Shown piece by piece: positions 18,095 to 25,068 of a stretch of DNA of 64,000 nt (its first letter is position 1; each line of letters starts with the position of its first letter). The stretch is from NCBI GenBank assembly GCA_016792845.1, contig JAEUKH010000054.1, positions 62,001 through 126,000 of the forward strand, written 5' to 3'. This stretch comes from Myxococcales bacterium. Its GTDB lineage: Bacteria > Myxococcota_A > Polyangia > Polyangiales > Ga0077539. The position numbers and the translations under genes are program-made. The notes below the pieces were generated by a model. The model saw nothing but the letters and a program-made list of their open reading frames with translations, was not told the DNA's origin and made no database searches.

Positions 18095-18895
18095 GTGGCG
18101 CCCCGCATCGACGGCGTGATCGCATCGTCTGAGCTCTCGCCGCTCGCGCGGATGTTGCGGCCCATGGGGGCCTTGCTCACGCGGTACTTTGACGCCGAAG
18201 TCGCGGGCCTCGAGCGCGCCCCCGCGGGCGCCGCGCTCCTGGTGGGCAACCACAACGCAGGCACCGCCACCCCCGACAGCTTCGTCTTCGGGCACGCCTG
18301 GCTCGCGCGCTTCGGCGAGGCCGCCGTGCCCGTCTCGCTGGGGCACGACCTGTTGTTTCGTGTGCCCCTCGGAGCCCGCCTCGCGTCGCAGCTGTCGATC
18401 GTCCCGGCGAAGCACGGGTACGCCGAGGAGGCCCTCTCGCGCGGGCGAAAGGTGCTCGTCTATCCGGGCGGGCAGCACGAAGCGCTGCGGCCGAGTCGTG
18501 ACCGCGACCGCATCGATTTCGGCGGCCATCGGGGCTACGTCCGTCTCGCGCTGCGGTGCGGCGTGCCCATCGTCCCCGTGGTGGCCGCGGGGGCTCACGA
18601 CGGGTGGTACGTGGTCTCTCGGGGCGACGCGATCGGGCGTCGGTGGCCGCTGCGTCGGTGGCTCCGTCTCGAGACGGCGCCGCTCGCGTTTGGGCTCCCG
18701 ACGGGGGTGGTCTTTCCGTATTGGCCGCACCTGCCGCTGCCGCGAAAGATGCTGATCGAGCTCCTCGACCCTATCACCTTGGCGGGCGACCCTCGCGACC
18801 CTGAGGCCGTGGCCGCGGGCGACCTGCGCGTGCGCGAGGCCATGCAGCGCGCCCTCGACCGGCTGGTCGGCAGGCTGCCGCGGAGCCAGCGATAG
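18095..18895 (+). CDS. PlsC-type lysophospholipid acyltransferase
   Basis: 266 residues. VGNHNAGTATPD is the acyltransferase HX4D-like block I (slightly expanded), VYPGGQHEAL is the block III region, and VPIVPVVAAGAHDGWY the block IV. These place it with lysophospholipid acyltransferases (PlsC superfamily) acting at the cytoplasmic membrane face; the exact acceptor lipid is unknown. The GTG start lies three bases after the previous stop, so it probably shares that transcript. Catalytic efficiency may differ from classic PlsC because NHx4D has extra residues. Confidence 0.75.
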   Translation: MAPRIDGVIASSELSPLARMLRPMGALLTRYFDAEVAGLERAPAGAALLVGNHNAGTATPDSFVFGHAWLARFGEAAVPVSLGHDLLFRVPLGARLASQLSIVPAKHGYAEEALSRGRKVLVYPGGQHEALRPSRDRDRIDFGGHRGYVRLALRCGVPIVPVVAAGAHDGWYVVSRGDAIGRRWPLRRWLRLETAPLAFGLPTGVVFPYWPHLPLPRKMLIELLDPITLAGDPRDPEAVAAGDLRVREAMQRALDRLVGRLPRSQR

Positions 18896-18937
18896 CCCAG
18901 GGCAAGCTCGCGAATCTAAACGAAATTCGGGCGGCGG

Positions 18938-19876
18938 TCAGAGCCCGAGCCAGGGCACCGGGTCGATGGTCTGGCTCCCGCGGCGGACTTCGAAATAGAG
19001 CATCCCGCCGCGGCCCTCGTCGCCGACGGTGCCGAGCGCCTCGCCCTGCGCGAGCTCTTGCCCGACGCCCACGTCGATGCGCCCGAGGTTGGCGCTCACG
19101 GTGTAGTAATGGTCACCGTGGTCGACGATGACGATCTGGCCGTACGCGCCGTACCGATCGGCGAAGGCCACACGGCCCGCGAAGCTGGCCCTCACCGCCG
19201 TGCCTACGGGTGACGACACCTCGACGCCGGGGCCCTCGGCGCCCTCGCGCCACGCGCGCCGAACCTCGGCCCGCCCCGCGATCGGGAAGAGCAAGCGCCC
19301 CGCGCTCGCCGCGAACGAATCGCCCGCCGCGCCCGGCGCGCCGCCGTACACCGTGACGCTCGGGCCGTCGGCCACCGGGGCCGCGTTGGGGTCGCCGCCC
19401 GCGCTGGCGAGCTGCTCGGCGTTGACCCGCGCCCGGTGCGCCTGCGCGGCCTCGACGAGCCCCTCAAGGCGACGACGTTCGAGGCTCAAGGTCTCGCCGC
19501 GGCGACCCGTCTCGCCGAGGGCCTTGAGCGTGTTCTCAAGCACGCGACGCATTCTCTGCGCGCGGGCCGCATGCTCGAGAAGCTCTTGCGGGCCGCCGCG
19601 GGCGGCGAGGGCGTCACCCTGCACCATGTGGTAGAGCCAACGGGTCTCGGTGCGCGCGCGGGCACGCAGACCCTCGCGCCGCGGGGTCAGGGCCGCGAGC
19701 TCTTGCGTGACCTGATCGAGCGAGGCGTTGAGCCGCTCGACCTCGCTCAGCGCCGCAGCGTTCGAGGCTGCCGGAGGAGGCGCCGACGGTGCGACGGCGA
19801 GAGGCTGCGCCCGAGAGGCGCCCGAGAGCGCGCCCAACCCGAGGATCATCGCGACGGCCAGTGTCGAAGGCTTCAT
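18938..19876 (-). CDS. EnvC-like degenerate LytM/M23 protein
   Basis: 312 residues. A signal peptide (to about SRAQ) is followed by a long coiled-coil (residues 40-160) and a C-terminal M23/LytM domain (GTAVRASFAGRVAFADRYGAYGQIVIVDHG...). The zinc ligands expected before PVGTAVRA (HxxxD) and in the HxH near the end are not present (YFEVRRGS replaces it), so it is likely catalytically dead, like E. coli EnvC, which activates amidases at division. The immediate upstream genes are ftsX and ftsE, the transporter-like complex that controls EnvC. It is last in that operon. Confidence 0.8.
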   Translation of the reverse strand: MKPSTLAVAMILGLGALSGASRAQPLAVAPSAPPPAASNAAALSEVERLNASLDQVTQELAALTPRREGLRARARTETRWLYHMVQGDALAARGGPQELLEHAARAQRMRRVLENTLKALGETGRRGETLSLERRRLEGLVEAAQAHRARVNAEQLASAGGDPNAAPVADGPSVTVYGGAPGAAGDSFAASAGRLLFPIAGRAEVRRAWREGAEGPGVEVSSPVGTAVRASFAGRVAFADRYGAYGQIVIVDHGDHYYTVSANLGRIDVGVGQELAQGEALGTVGDEGRGGMLYFEVRRGSQTIDPVPWLGL

Positions 19877-19909
19877 GGGCTCGTTGGCTCCGAACAGTCG
19901 ACGGGGTGA

Positions 19910-20782
19910 TCAGGCCTGGGCGAGACCGCGACGAAGCGCGACCCCGCTGCCGAGGGCGCCCAGGCCCGCGCCGCCCGAGAGCAACAGCGCAAGGACGCCC
20001 CAAGAGAGGAACTCGGGGTGCATGCCCAAGAGGGCGCCGAAGGAGGCCTCGAAGTGCGCGCGAAGGGTGAAAAACAGCGCCCCCAAGACAACAATCGCGG
20101 CCGCCGCGCCGAGGGCGCCCAACATCGCCCCCTCAAGCAGGAAGGGCCCGCGAACGTACGAGGGCGAGGCGCCCACGAGGCGCATCACTTCGATCTCGCG
20201 CATCCGGGCCTGGAGCGACATGCGTACGGTGTTGCTCACCACGGCGAGCACGCAGAGCATGACCCCGAAGGCGATCACGCCCATCGCGGCTCTGCCGCCA
20301 GAGAGCATCCCAGAGAGCCGCTCGGTGAAGCCGCGGTAGGTCTCGACCTCGGCCACCATCGGGAGCCGACGCACCCGCGCGGCCACCGCGGCGACCCGGT
20401 CGGCGCTCACCGCCGAAGGCACCAGACGAAGCTCGATGCTCGCAGGGAAGAGCTCGACCGGAGCCTCGGCGATGGTGCGATCACCGGTGCCCGTACGCCC
20501 GAGCGCCTCGCGGGCCTCAGCCGACGAGACAAAGCGCGCCTCTTCGACCTCGGGGAGCGCCGCCAAGGCGCCGCGCAGCGACTCGGTGGCGGCCTGGTCG
20601 GCCCCTTCGGTGAGGAACACCGTCACCCGCACAGGGGCGCCCCAACGGCGGGTCCATGCGCCGGCGTTCTCGAGAGCGAGGAGGGCGCCAGCCAGACACA
20701 GGAGCGCGAGGGCCACGGTGGCCGTCGAGAGGAGCTGGGTGCCGAGTTGGAGGCGGAGTCCGCGAAGCGCGCGTGAGAGCAT
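19910..20782 (-). CDS. ftsX: Cell division protein FtsX
   Basis: 290 residues with one N-terminal membrane segment, an extracytoplasmic loop (residues 45-170, with VRVTVFL and VEEARFVSS typical of FtsX), and three C-terminal segments. The motif REIEVMRLVGAS is a hallmark of FtsX. With FtsE it couples ATP hydrolysis to the activation of peptidoglycan hydrolysis at the septum through EnvC-type proteins; the gene lies between ftsE and the LytM gene. Confidence 0.9.
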   Translation of the reverse strand: MLSRALRGLRLQLGTQLLSTATVALALLCLAGALLALENAGAWTRRWGAPVRVTVFLTEGADQAATESLRGALAALPEVEEARFVSSAEAREALGRTGTGDRTIAEAPVELFPASIELRLVPSAVSADRVAAVAARVRRLPMVAEVETYRGFTERLSGMLSGGRAAMGVIAFGVMLCVLAVVSNTVRMSLQARMREIEVMRLVGASPSYVRGPFLLEGAMLGALGAAAAIVVLGALFFTLRAHFEASFGALLGMHPEFLSWGVLALLLSGGAGLGALGSGVALRRGLAQA

Positions 20783-20821
20783 TGGGGGTGGTCCTGCGTG
20801 GCGATGAGGGGTGCCGGTGTC

Positions 20822-21727
20822 TCAGCGGCCCGCGTGGGGGCCAAACAAGGCCAAGGCGTCTTCTTCGTCGAGGTCGTCGTAGCCCGGGATGCGGAGCGGC
20901 CCGCTCACGTCGTCGTGGGCGCGGGCGTGGTCGTTGGCCGAGCCTTCGTGCGCGAGGGCGTGTGAGAGCTCGGTCAGCCCCGCCCGGGCCTCGATCGCGC
21001 GCCCGTCATCGAGTACGATCAACCGGCGCGGCGTGACTTCGAGGAGGGTGCGATCGTGGGTGGCGAAGATCACCGTGGTGCCGCCCTCATGGATCTCTTC
21101 AAAGAGCCCGAGAATGTCGAGCGCGAGCACCGGGTCGAGGTTGCCCGTGGGCTCGTCGGCGAGCACGATGGCGGGCTCATTGACGATGGCCCGGGCGATG
21201 GCGACCCGTTGCTGCTCGCCGCCCGAGAGGACGCGAACGGGGTCGTCGCCGCGGCCTTCGAGGCCGACCCGTTCGAGGGCCAGGGCCACCCGTGAGCGCA
21301 CGATCTTGCTGGGCAGACCCAGCACTTCGAGGGCCACCGCGACGTTCTCGAAGACCGACCAGTAGGGCACGAGGCGAAAGTCTTGAAAGACCACGCCGAT
21401 GTTGCGCCGGAGGTGCGGGATGCTGTCGTCTGAGAGCCGCGCGATGTCGCGCCCGCAGAACAGAATGCGCCCGTCGTCGACGGTGTCTGCGCGGTAGACG
21501 AGCTTGAGCAGGGTGCTCTTGCCGGCGCCCGAAGGCCCGGTGACGAAGACGAACTCGCCGCGCTCGATGGTGAGGTCGACGCCGCGCAAGACGGGCTGCC
21601 CCTGCCTGAACACCTTCATCACATTCTCGAAGACGAGAATGGGTTTGTGCGCTGCAGAGCGGTCGAAATGACCCTCGGGCCTGAAGTGAGGCTTGAAGGC
21701 TTGCGGGGCCGTGCGAGAGCGCGCCAT
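20822..21727 (-). CDS. ftsE: Cell division ATPase FtsE, with N- and C-terminal extensions
   Basis: 301 residues against about 225 usually. Walker A GPSGAGKST, signature VLSGGEQQR, Walker B IVLADEPTGNLDP, and FQDFRLVP are all intact. An extra ~30 residues precede the ABC domain, and ~50 acidic, Asp/His-rich residues follow it. The ATG at 21727 is selected because it has TACGGG at exactly seven bases upstream, the leaderless pattern of the window, and no Shine-Dalgarno. It heads the ftsE-ftsX-LytM operon and energises septal peptidoglycan hydrolysis control. Confidence 0.9.
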   Translation of the reverse strand: MARSRTAPQAFKPHFRPEGHFDRSAAHKPILVFENVMKVFRQGQPVLRGVDLTIERGEFVFVTGPSGAGKSTLLKLVYRADTVDDGRILFCGRDIARLSDDSIPHLRRNIGVVFQDFRLVPYWSVFENVAVALEVLGLPSKIVRSRVALALERVGLEGRGDDPVRVLSGGEQQRVAIARAIVNEPAIVLADEPTGNLDPVLALDILGLFEEIHEGGTTVIFATHDRTLLEVTPRRLIVLDDGRAIEARAGLTELSHALAHEGSANDHARAHDDVSGPLRIPGYDDLDEEDALALFGPHAGR

Positions 21728-21734
21728 GTCGTCG

Positions 21735-21740
21735 CCCGTA
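21735..21740 (-). promoter_or_regulatory. Leaderless -10 TACGGG of ftsE
   Basis: On the minus strand TACGGG is followed by seven bases and the ATG. Confidence 0.5.
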
Positions 21741-21852
21741 CCGCAGCGCTCCCCGAGGATCAAAATTCCTGCAATTTCGGACGAAGGCGACTTGGGGCGT
21801 CGAAGGGCGGGCGTCGATTGGCTGGGAAGTTGGGGTGGGGGCGTCCCTTGTG

Positions 21853-22010
21853 GTCGCCCGCCGCCCGTCGCCGTCGCCCGCCGCCCGTCGCCGTCGCCCG
21901 CCGCCCGCCGCCCACACGCGGGCCGCCCGTCGCCGTCGCCCGTCGCCCGTCGCCCGTCGCCGTCGCCCGTCGCCGTCGCCCGTCGCCCGCCGCCCGCCGC
22001 CCGTCGCCCG
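21853..22010. repeat. GTCGCC/GCCGCC hexanucleotide array 1
   Basis: About 160 bases of near-tandem CCCGTCGC, CCGTCGCC and CCCGCCGC units, upstream of ftsE. The minus strand has many GGG tracts spaced by four bases, a G-quadruplex-capable pattern. No reading frame is supported as a gene. Confidence 0.85.
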
Positions 22011-22117
22011 CACGCGGGTCGACGTTTTCGACGAATGTTGACGCGTTCGGGCAGGCACAAGGCCTGCCCCTACTACCGCATCGCGAAAACACCGTGGTCA
22101 TTGGGACGTTACGGTTG

Positions 22118-22162
22118 TCCGCCGTCCACCGCCCGTCGTTCACCGTCCGTCGCCCATCGTCC
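22118..22162. repeat. Degenerate CCGTCCACC/CCGTCGTTC repeat
   Basis: A looser version of the same hexamers (CCGTCCACCG, CCGTCGTTCACCG, CCGTCGCCCATCG) linking the two arrays. Confidence 0.6.
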
Positions 22163-22186
22163 GATGGGGTAGGGGCGACCCTTGTG

Positions 22187-22289
22187 GTCGCCCGTCGCCG
22201 CCCGCCGCCCGCCGCCCGTCGCCGTCGCCCGTCGCCCGCCGCCCGTCGCCGCCCGTCGCCCGCCGCCCGCCGCCCGTCGCCGTCGCCGC
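22187..22289. repeat. GTCGCC/GCCGCC hexanucleotide array 2
   Basis: A second array of the same units, starting inside the arm of palindrome 3 and running up to the stop codon of the glycoside hydrolase gene. Confidence 0.85.
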
Positions 22290-23467
22290 TAAGGCGCCCA
22301 ATGCCAGCCGAAGGGGTCTTGCGCCGCGTCGCCGCCCCATCGAAGCGCGGGGTCGTACACCTGACGCATCACGGTCTCGGCCGCGCGCAGACGCGGAGAG
22401 AACCCCCAGTCGGCCTCTTGTGAAGCGTCCATCGGGTTGGCGTAGTAGCGCCAGACAAAGGCGCCCACGAACCAGGGTTCTCTCACAAAGGCTTCGAGCA
22501 AAGCCCGATACGCGATCGCTTGGGCCTCGGCGTCGACGCGCACCTGGGTCATCCCATCGGGCCACTCCCAAGGGCGCAGCGCCGGGTCTCGACGGGCCGT
22601 GTAGCCATACTCGGTAAAGAGGATCGGCCGACCCACACGATGGGCCCACGCCCCGACGTCGCGCGCGCGCTGCCGGGCGCCCACTCGCAACATTTCGAGC
22701 GTGGCGTCGCTCTGATCGGTCAACGGGTAAAACGCTTGAATGCCCACGACGTCGAGGCGATCCCAAAAGAGCACCGCGTCTTCTTCGCCCCAATTCGCTG
22801 AATACGTCAGCAGCCCGTGATACCGCCGCCGCACCGCGTCGATCACAGAGAACCACTCGCCTCGGGTGCCCGATGAGCTCTTCATCTCAACCCCAATCGA
22901 GAACATCTCTGCGCGGCCCTCTTCGGCCACCTGGGCCCAATGGAGCACGAAGCGCGTATAGCTCGCAAACCACCGCCGCCAGCCCTCAGGCCCGGCCGGG
23001 GCGATCTCGCCGCGCCACCCCCCGAGCTCGACCCACAAATGGGGGATCAAAAACACCTTGAGACCCCGGGCGTGGGCCTGCGCCATCACCCGCAGCACCG
23101 CCGCACGGTTGTCGGCCACGGGCGCCTCAAACGACAGCACGATCTCGGCGCTCTCAAGCGACCACTGTCGGCCGAAGGGCGTGAGGCTCACCCAGGTGCA
23201 GCCGTTGGCGACCAGCTCGTCGAGCGCGGCCTCGCTAGCCGCGGTGCCATACCCGACACCCGGGTGCTGACTGTTTTCGATGGGGCCGAGCGTGGCGCCG
23301 CGCACCGCGCCGAGGCCGCCCTGGCGCCACCCCTCAGCATGATAGCGGTTGAACGAGAGCGGTTGCGCCTGCGCCCCTGCGGCGAAGAGCGCGACGATCA
23401 GCCAGGCGAGGCCGAGAGCAACTTGTCGAGCTCGCCAGCCCGGTCGAGGGCGTACAAATCGTCGCAG
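22289..23467 (-). CDS. Secreted GH113-like glycoside hydrolase (start unresolved)
   Basis: A TIM-barrel enzyme of about 370 mature residues. SIGVEMKSS supplies a likely acid/base Glu and ILFTEYGY the nucleophile Glu, with WVSLTPFG and HLWVELGGW near the active site, as in GH113 beta-mannanase-like enzymes. The mature part is preceded by an excellent signal peptide (basic RARQ, then VALGLAWLIVALFAAG, AQA), but in that frame no ATG, GTG or TTG exists between it and the start of the overlapping glutaredoxin gene. Candidates are a CTG at 23467 (used here, keeps the full signal peptide) or a CTG at 23401 overlapping the glutaredoxin TGA; both are non-standard. The substrate is unknown. Confidence 0.7.
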   Translation of the reverse strand: MRRFVRPRPGWRARQVALGLAWLIVALFAAGAQAQPLSFNRYHAEGWRQGGLGAVRGATLGPIENSQHPGVGYGTAASEAALDELVANGCTWVSLTPFGRQWSLESAEIVLSFEAPVADNRAAVLRVMAQAHARGLKVFLIPHLWVELGGWRGEIAPAGPEGWRRWFASYTRFVLHWAQVAEEGRAEMFSIGVEMKSSSGTRGEWFSVIDAVRRRYHGLLTYSANWGEEDAVLFWDRLDVVGIQAFYPLTDQSDATLEMLRVGARQRARDVGAWAHRVGRPILFTEYGYTARRDPALRPWEWPDGMTQVRVDAEAQAIAYRALLEAFVREPWFVGAFVWRYYANPMDASQEADWGFSPRLRAAETVMRQVYDPALRWGGDAAQDPFGWHWAP

Positions 23468-23661
23468 CCGCCCACAGGCTGGTTGTTGATGAAAATCTGC
23501 GGCACCGTGCGCCGCCCCGTGGTCTCGACCAGCCAGTCGCGCTGCGCGTCGTCGCCGGTCACGTCGATCTCTTGAAAGGCCACCTTCTTGCGGCTGAGCA
23601 AGGCCTTCGCGCGCACGCAGTAGGGGCAATAACTGGTCACATAGACTTTGACGTCGGCCAT
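23398..23661 (-). CDS. grxC: Glutaredoxin
   Basis: 87 residues. The CPYC active site is at residues 12-15 and RRTVPQIFINNQPVGGCDDL is the glutathione-binding TVPxxFI...GGxDD block. A class I dithiol glutaredoxin reducing protein disulfides with glutathione in the cytoplasm. A strong AGGAGA ribosome site precedes the ATG. The gene's 3' end overlaps the signal-peptide region of the downstream hydrolase gene in another frame. Confidence 0.9.
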   Translation of the reverse strand: MADVKVYVTSYCPYCVRAKALLSRKKVAFQEIDVTGDDAQRDWLVETTGRRTVPQIFINNQPVGGCDDLYALDRAGELDKLLSASPG

Positions 23662-23749
23662 CGACTGGAGTCTCCTGAGAGGGTGAGGCCGAGAGTCTGC
23701 TCACGACGAGGCTCTTTCGCAAACCTTGCGCCGCGACACAAGACCGCGG

Positions 23750-24343
23750 TCAGCCCCCGCTGCCCCGCTTGAGCTCGGTGAGCACCAATTTGGCGACCGA
23801 CTTCAGCGTGTCGAAGACCCCGACGCCCTTGCTGGCCACAGCCTCGAAATCAGGCGCGTTGGTGGGGTTCATCAAGCTGCGAAGCTCAGCCACCGTGGCG
23901 ATGTTGGGCAGGTCGCGCTTGTTGTACTGAATCACGTAGGGGATCTTTTCGAGCTGATACCCCTGCTCGGCCAGGTTCTGCTGGAGGTTCTCGACCGACT
24001 CCTGGTTGGCCTCCATGCGCTCGATCTGGCTGTCGGCGACGAAGACAACACCGTCGACGCCCTTCAAGATCAGCTTGCGCGAGGCGTCATAGAAGACCTG
24101 CCCCGGCACCGTGTACAAGTGAAAGCGGGTCTTGAAGCCGCGGATCTCACCGAGCGACAACGGCAGAAAGTCAAAGAAGAGCGTGCGGTCTTGCTCGGTG
24201 GCCAGCGAGATCATCTTGCCCTTCGCCTCGGGCGCCGTGCGCTGGTAGATCCACTGGAGGTTGGTGGTCTTGCCGCAGAGACCAGGCCCGTAATAGACGA
24301 TCTTGCAGTTGATCTCGCGCGAGAGATAGTTGATGAAGCTCAT
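23750..24343 (-). CDS. mglA: Ras-like GTPase MglA
   Basis: 197 residues. P-loop GPGLCGKTT, the MglA-specific region TVPGQVFYD (where Ras has DTAGQ), NKRDLP for the guanine base and the conserved start SFINYLSREINCKIVYYG identify MglA, the polarity switch of gliding and twitching motility in myxobacteria. It is 15 bases downstream of mglB, its GTPase-activating partner, on the same strand. GTP-MglA marks the leading cell pole and recruits motility complexes. Confidence 0.95.
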   Translation of the reverse strand: MSFINYLSREINCKIVYYGPGLCGKTTNLQWIYQRTAPEAKGKMISLATEQDRTLFFDFLPLSLGEIRGFKTRFHLYTVPGQVFYDASRKLILKGVDGVVFVADSQIERMEANQESVENLQQNLAEQGYQLEKIPYVIQYNKRDLPNIATVAELRSLMNPTNAPDFEAVASKGVGVFDTLKSVAKLVLTELKRGSGG

Positions 24344-24358
24344 GGCGTCTCTCGTGGC

Positions 24359-24832
24359 TCAGTCATTGAAAAGATTGTCGATGTCTTCGTCGGTGATCTC
24401 GCCGAAGGGGGCGCTGCCGCCGCCGGCGGGCACCCGCTTCATCAACGCTTCGAAGATCGCGTTGAGCTCGTCGCAGGCGCGCTTGACCCGCAGACGCACG
24501 AGGCCCAGCGTCGCGCGAGAGTCAAAGATCACCGCGAGGATCACCCGGTTGCCGACGAGCTGAATGTGAATGTTGGCCTTCACACCCTCATGAAACTGGG
24601 TGGGAAATTCATTCTCTTTCAACAGCTTGGCCATGCCGCCCATGGCCGCAATGGTGCCCGCGATGAGCGACGCCAATGAAGTGGTATCGAGGTTGTCGGT
24701 CTCGCCGCTCGCGGAAATCAACTGGCCATTCTTGTCGACAATGCACACAACCCGCGCATTGGCATCTCGTACGAGCTTATCAACCACGGTCTGGATCTGA
24801 TTGAGCTCGTCTTCGTACATGACCACATTCAT
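24359..24832 (-). CDS. mglB: Roadblock/LC7 protein MglB
   Basis: 157 residues with a Roadblock/LC7 fold (VVDKLVRDANARVVCIVDKNG, then TTSLASLIAGT, and strand VILAVIFDSRATLGLVRLRVK). It is the partner and GTPase-activating protein of MglA, sets the lagging pole, and the acidic tail ending EDIDNLFND is typical. A GGGAG sequence lies ten bases before the ATG. It opens the mglBA operon; its divergent neighbour is a lipoprotein gene. Confidence 0.93.
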   Translation of the reverse strand: MNVVMYEDELNQIQTVVDKLVRDANARVVCIVDKNGQLISASGETDNLDTTSLASLIAGTIAAMGGMAKLLKENEFPTQFHEGVKANIHIQLVGNRVILAVIFDSRATLGLVRLRVKRACDELNAIFEALMKRVPAGGGSAPFGEITDEDIDNLFND

Positions 24833-25055
24833 GGGCGTCGCACTCCCGCCATCTCCCGCGCCCGCACGATGCTTCGGGGCGCCAACAGGGCCCTAAGAAG
24901 TACCAGACCCCCATCGCCCGCGGCAACACCTCTCTCTGCCCAGGGGTGCCCATTTTACCGTCATCCAACGGGGGTGTGCGCCCTACGACGGCGTCGCCCG
25001 GGGGGCGTGTCGGTGAGGGTCGGATGGGGGTTTGCGGGCCGTCTGATTTCTGCGG

Positions 25056-25061
25056 TATTGC
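25056..25061 (+). promoter_or_regulatory. Leaderless -10 TATTGC
   Basis: TATTGC ends seven bases before the ATG at 25069; TTGCGG at 25032-25037 lies 18 bases upstream as a weak -35. Confidence 0.5.
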
Positions 25062-25068
25062 AGGGTTG

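Larger units (their letters stand above)
21839..22193. repeat. Three related 21-bp palindromes with conserved GTAGGGGC/CTTGT pattern
   Basis: Palindrome 1 (21839-21859): arms GGGCGTCC/GGTCGCCC around CTTGT. Palindrome 2 (22049-22069): arms GGGCAGGC/GCCTGCCC around ACAAG, the opposite orientation, followed by CTAC. Palindrome 3 (22173-22193): arms GGGCGACC/GGTCGCCC around CTTGT, preceded by GTAG. Read in the same sense all share (GTAG)GGGC-N4-CTTGT-N4'-GCCC, and the N4 arms change in a compensated way between copies 2 and 3. They look like dispersed palindromic elements. Confidence 0.75.

Noticed and set aside
21853..22289. CRISPR array
   Set aside because: The units are short, contiguous and without unique spacers of constant length; no cas gene is near.
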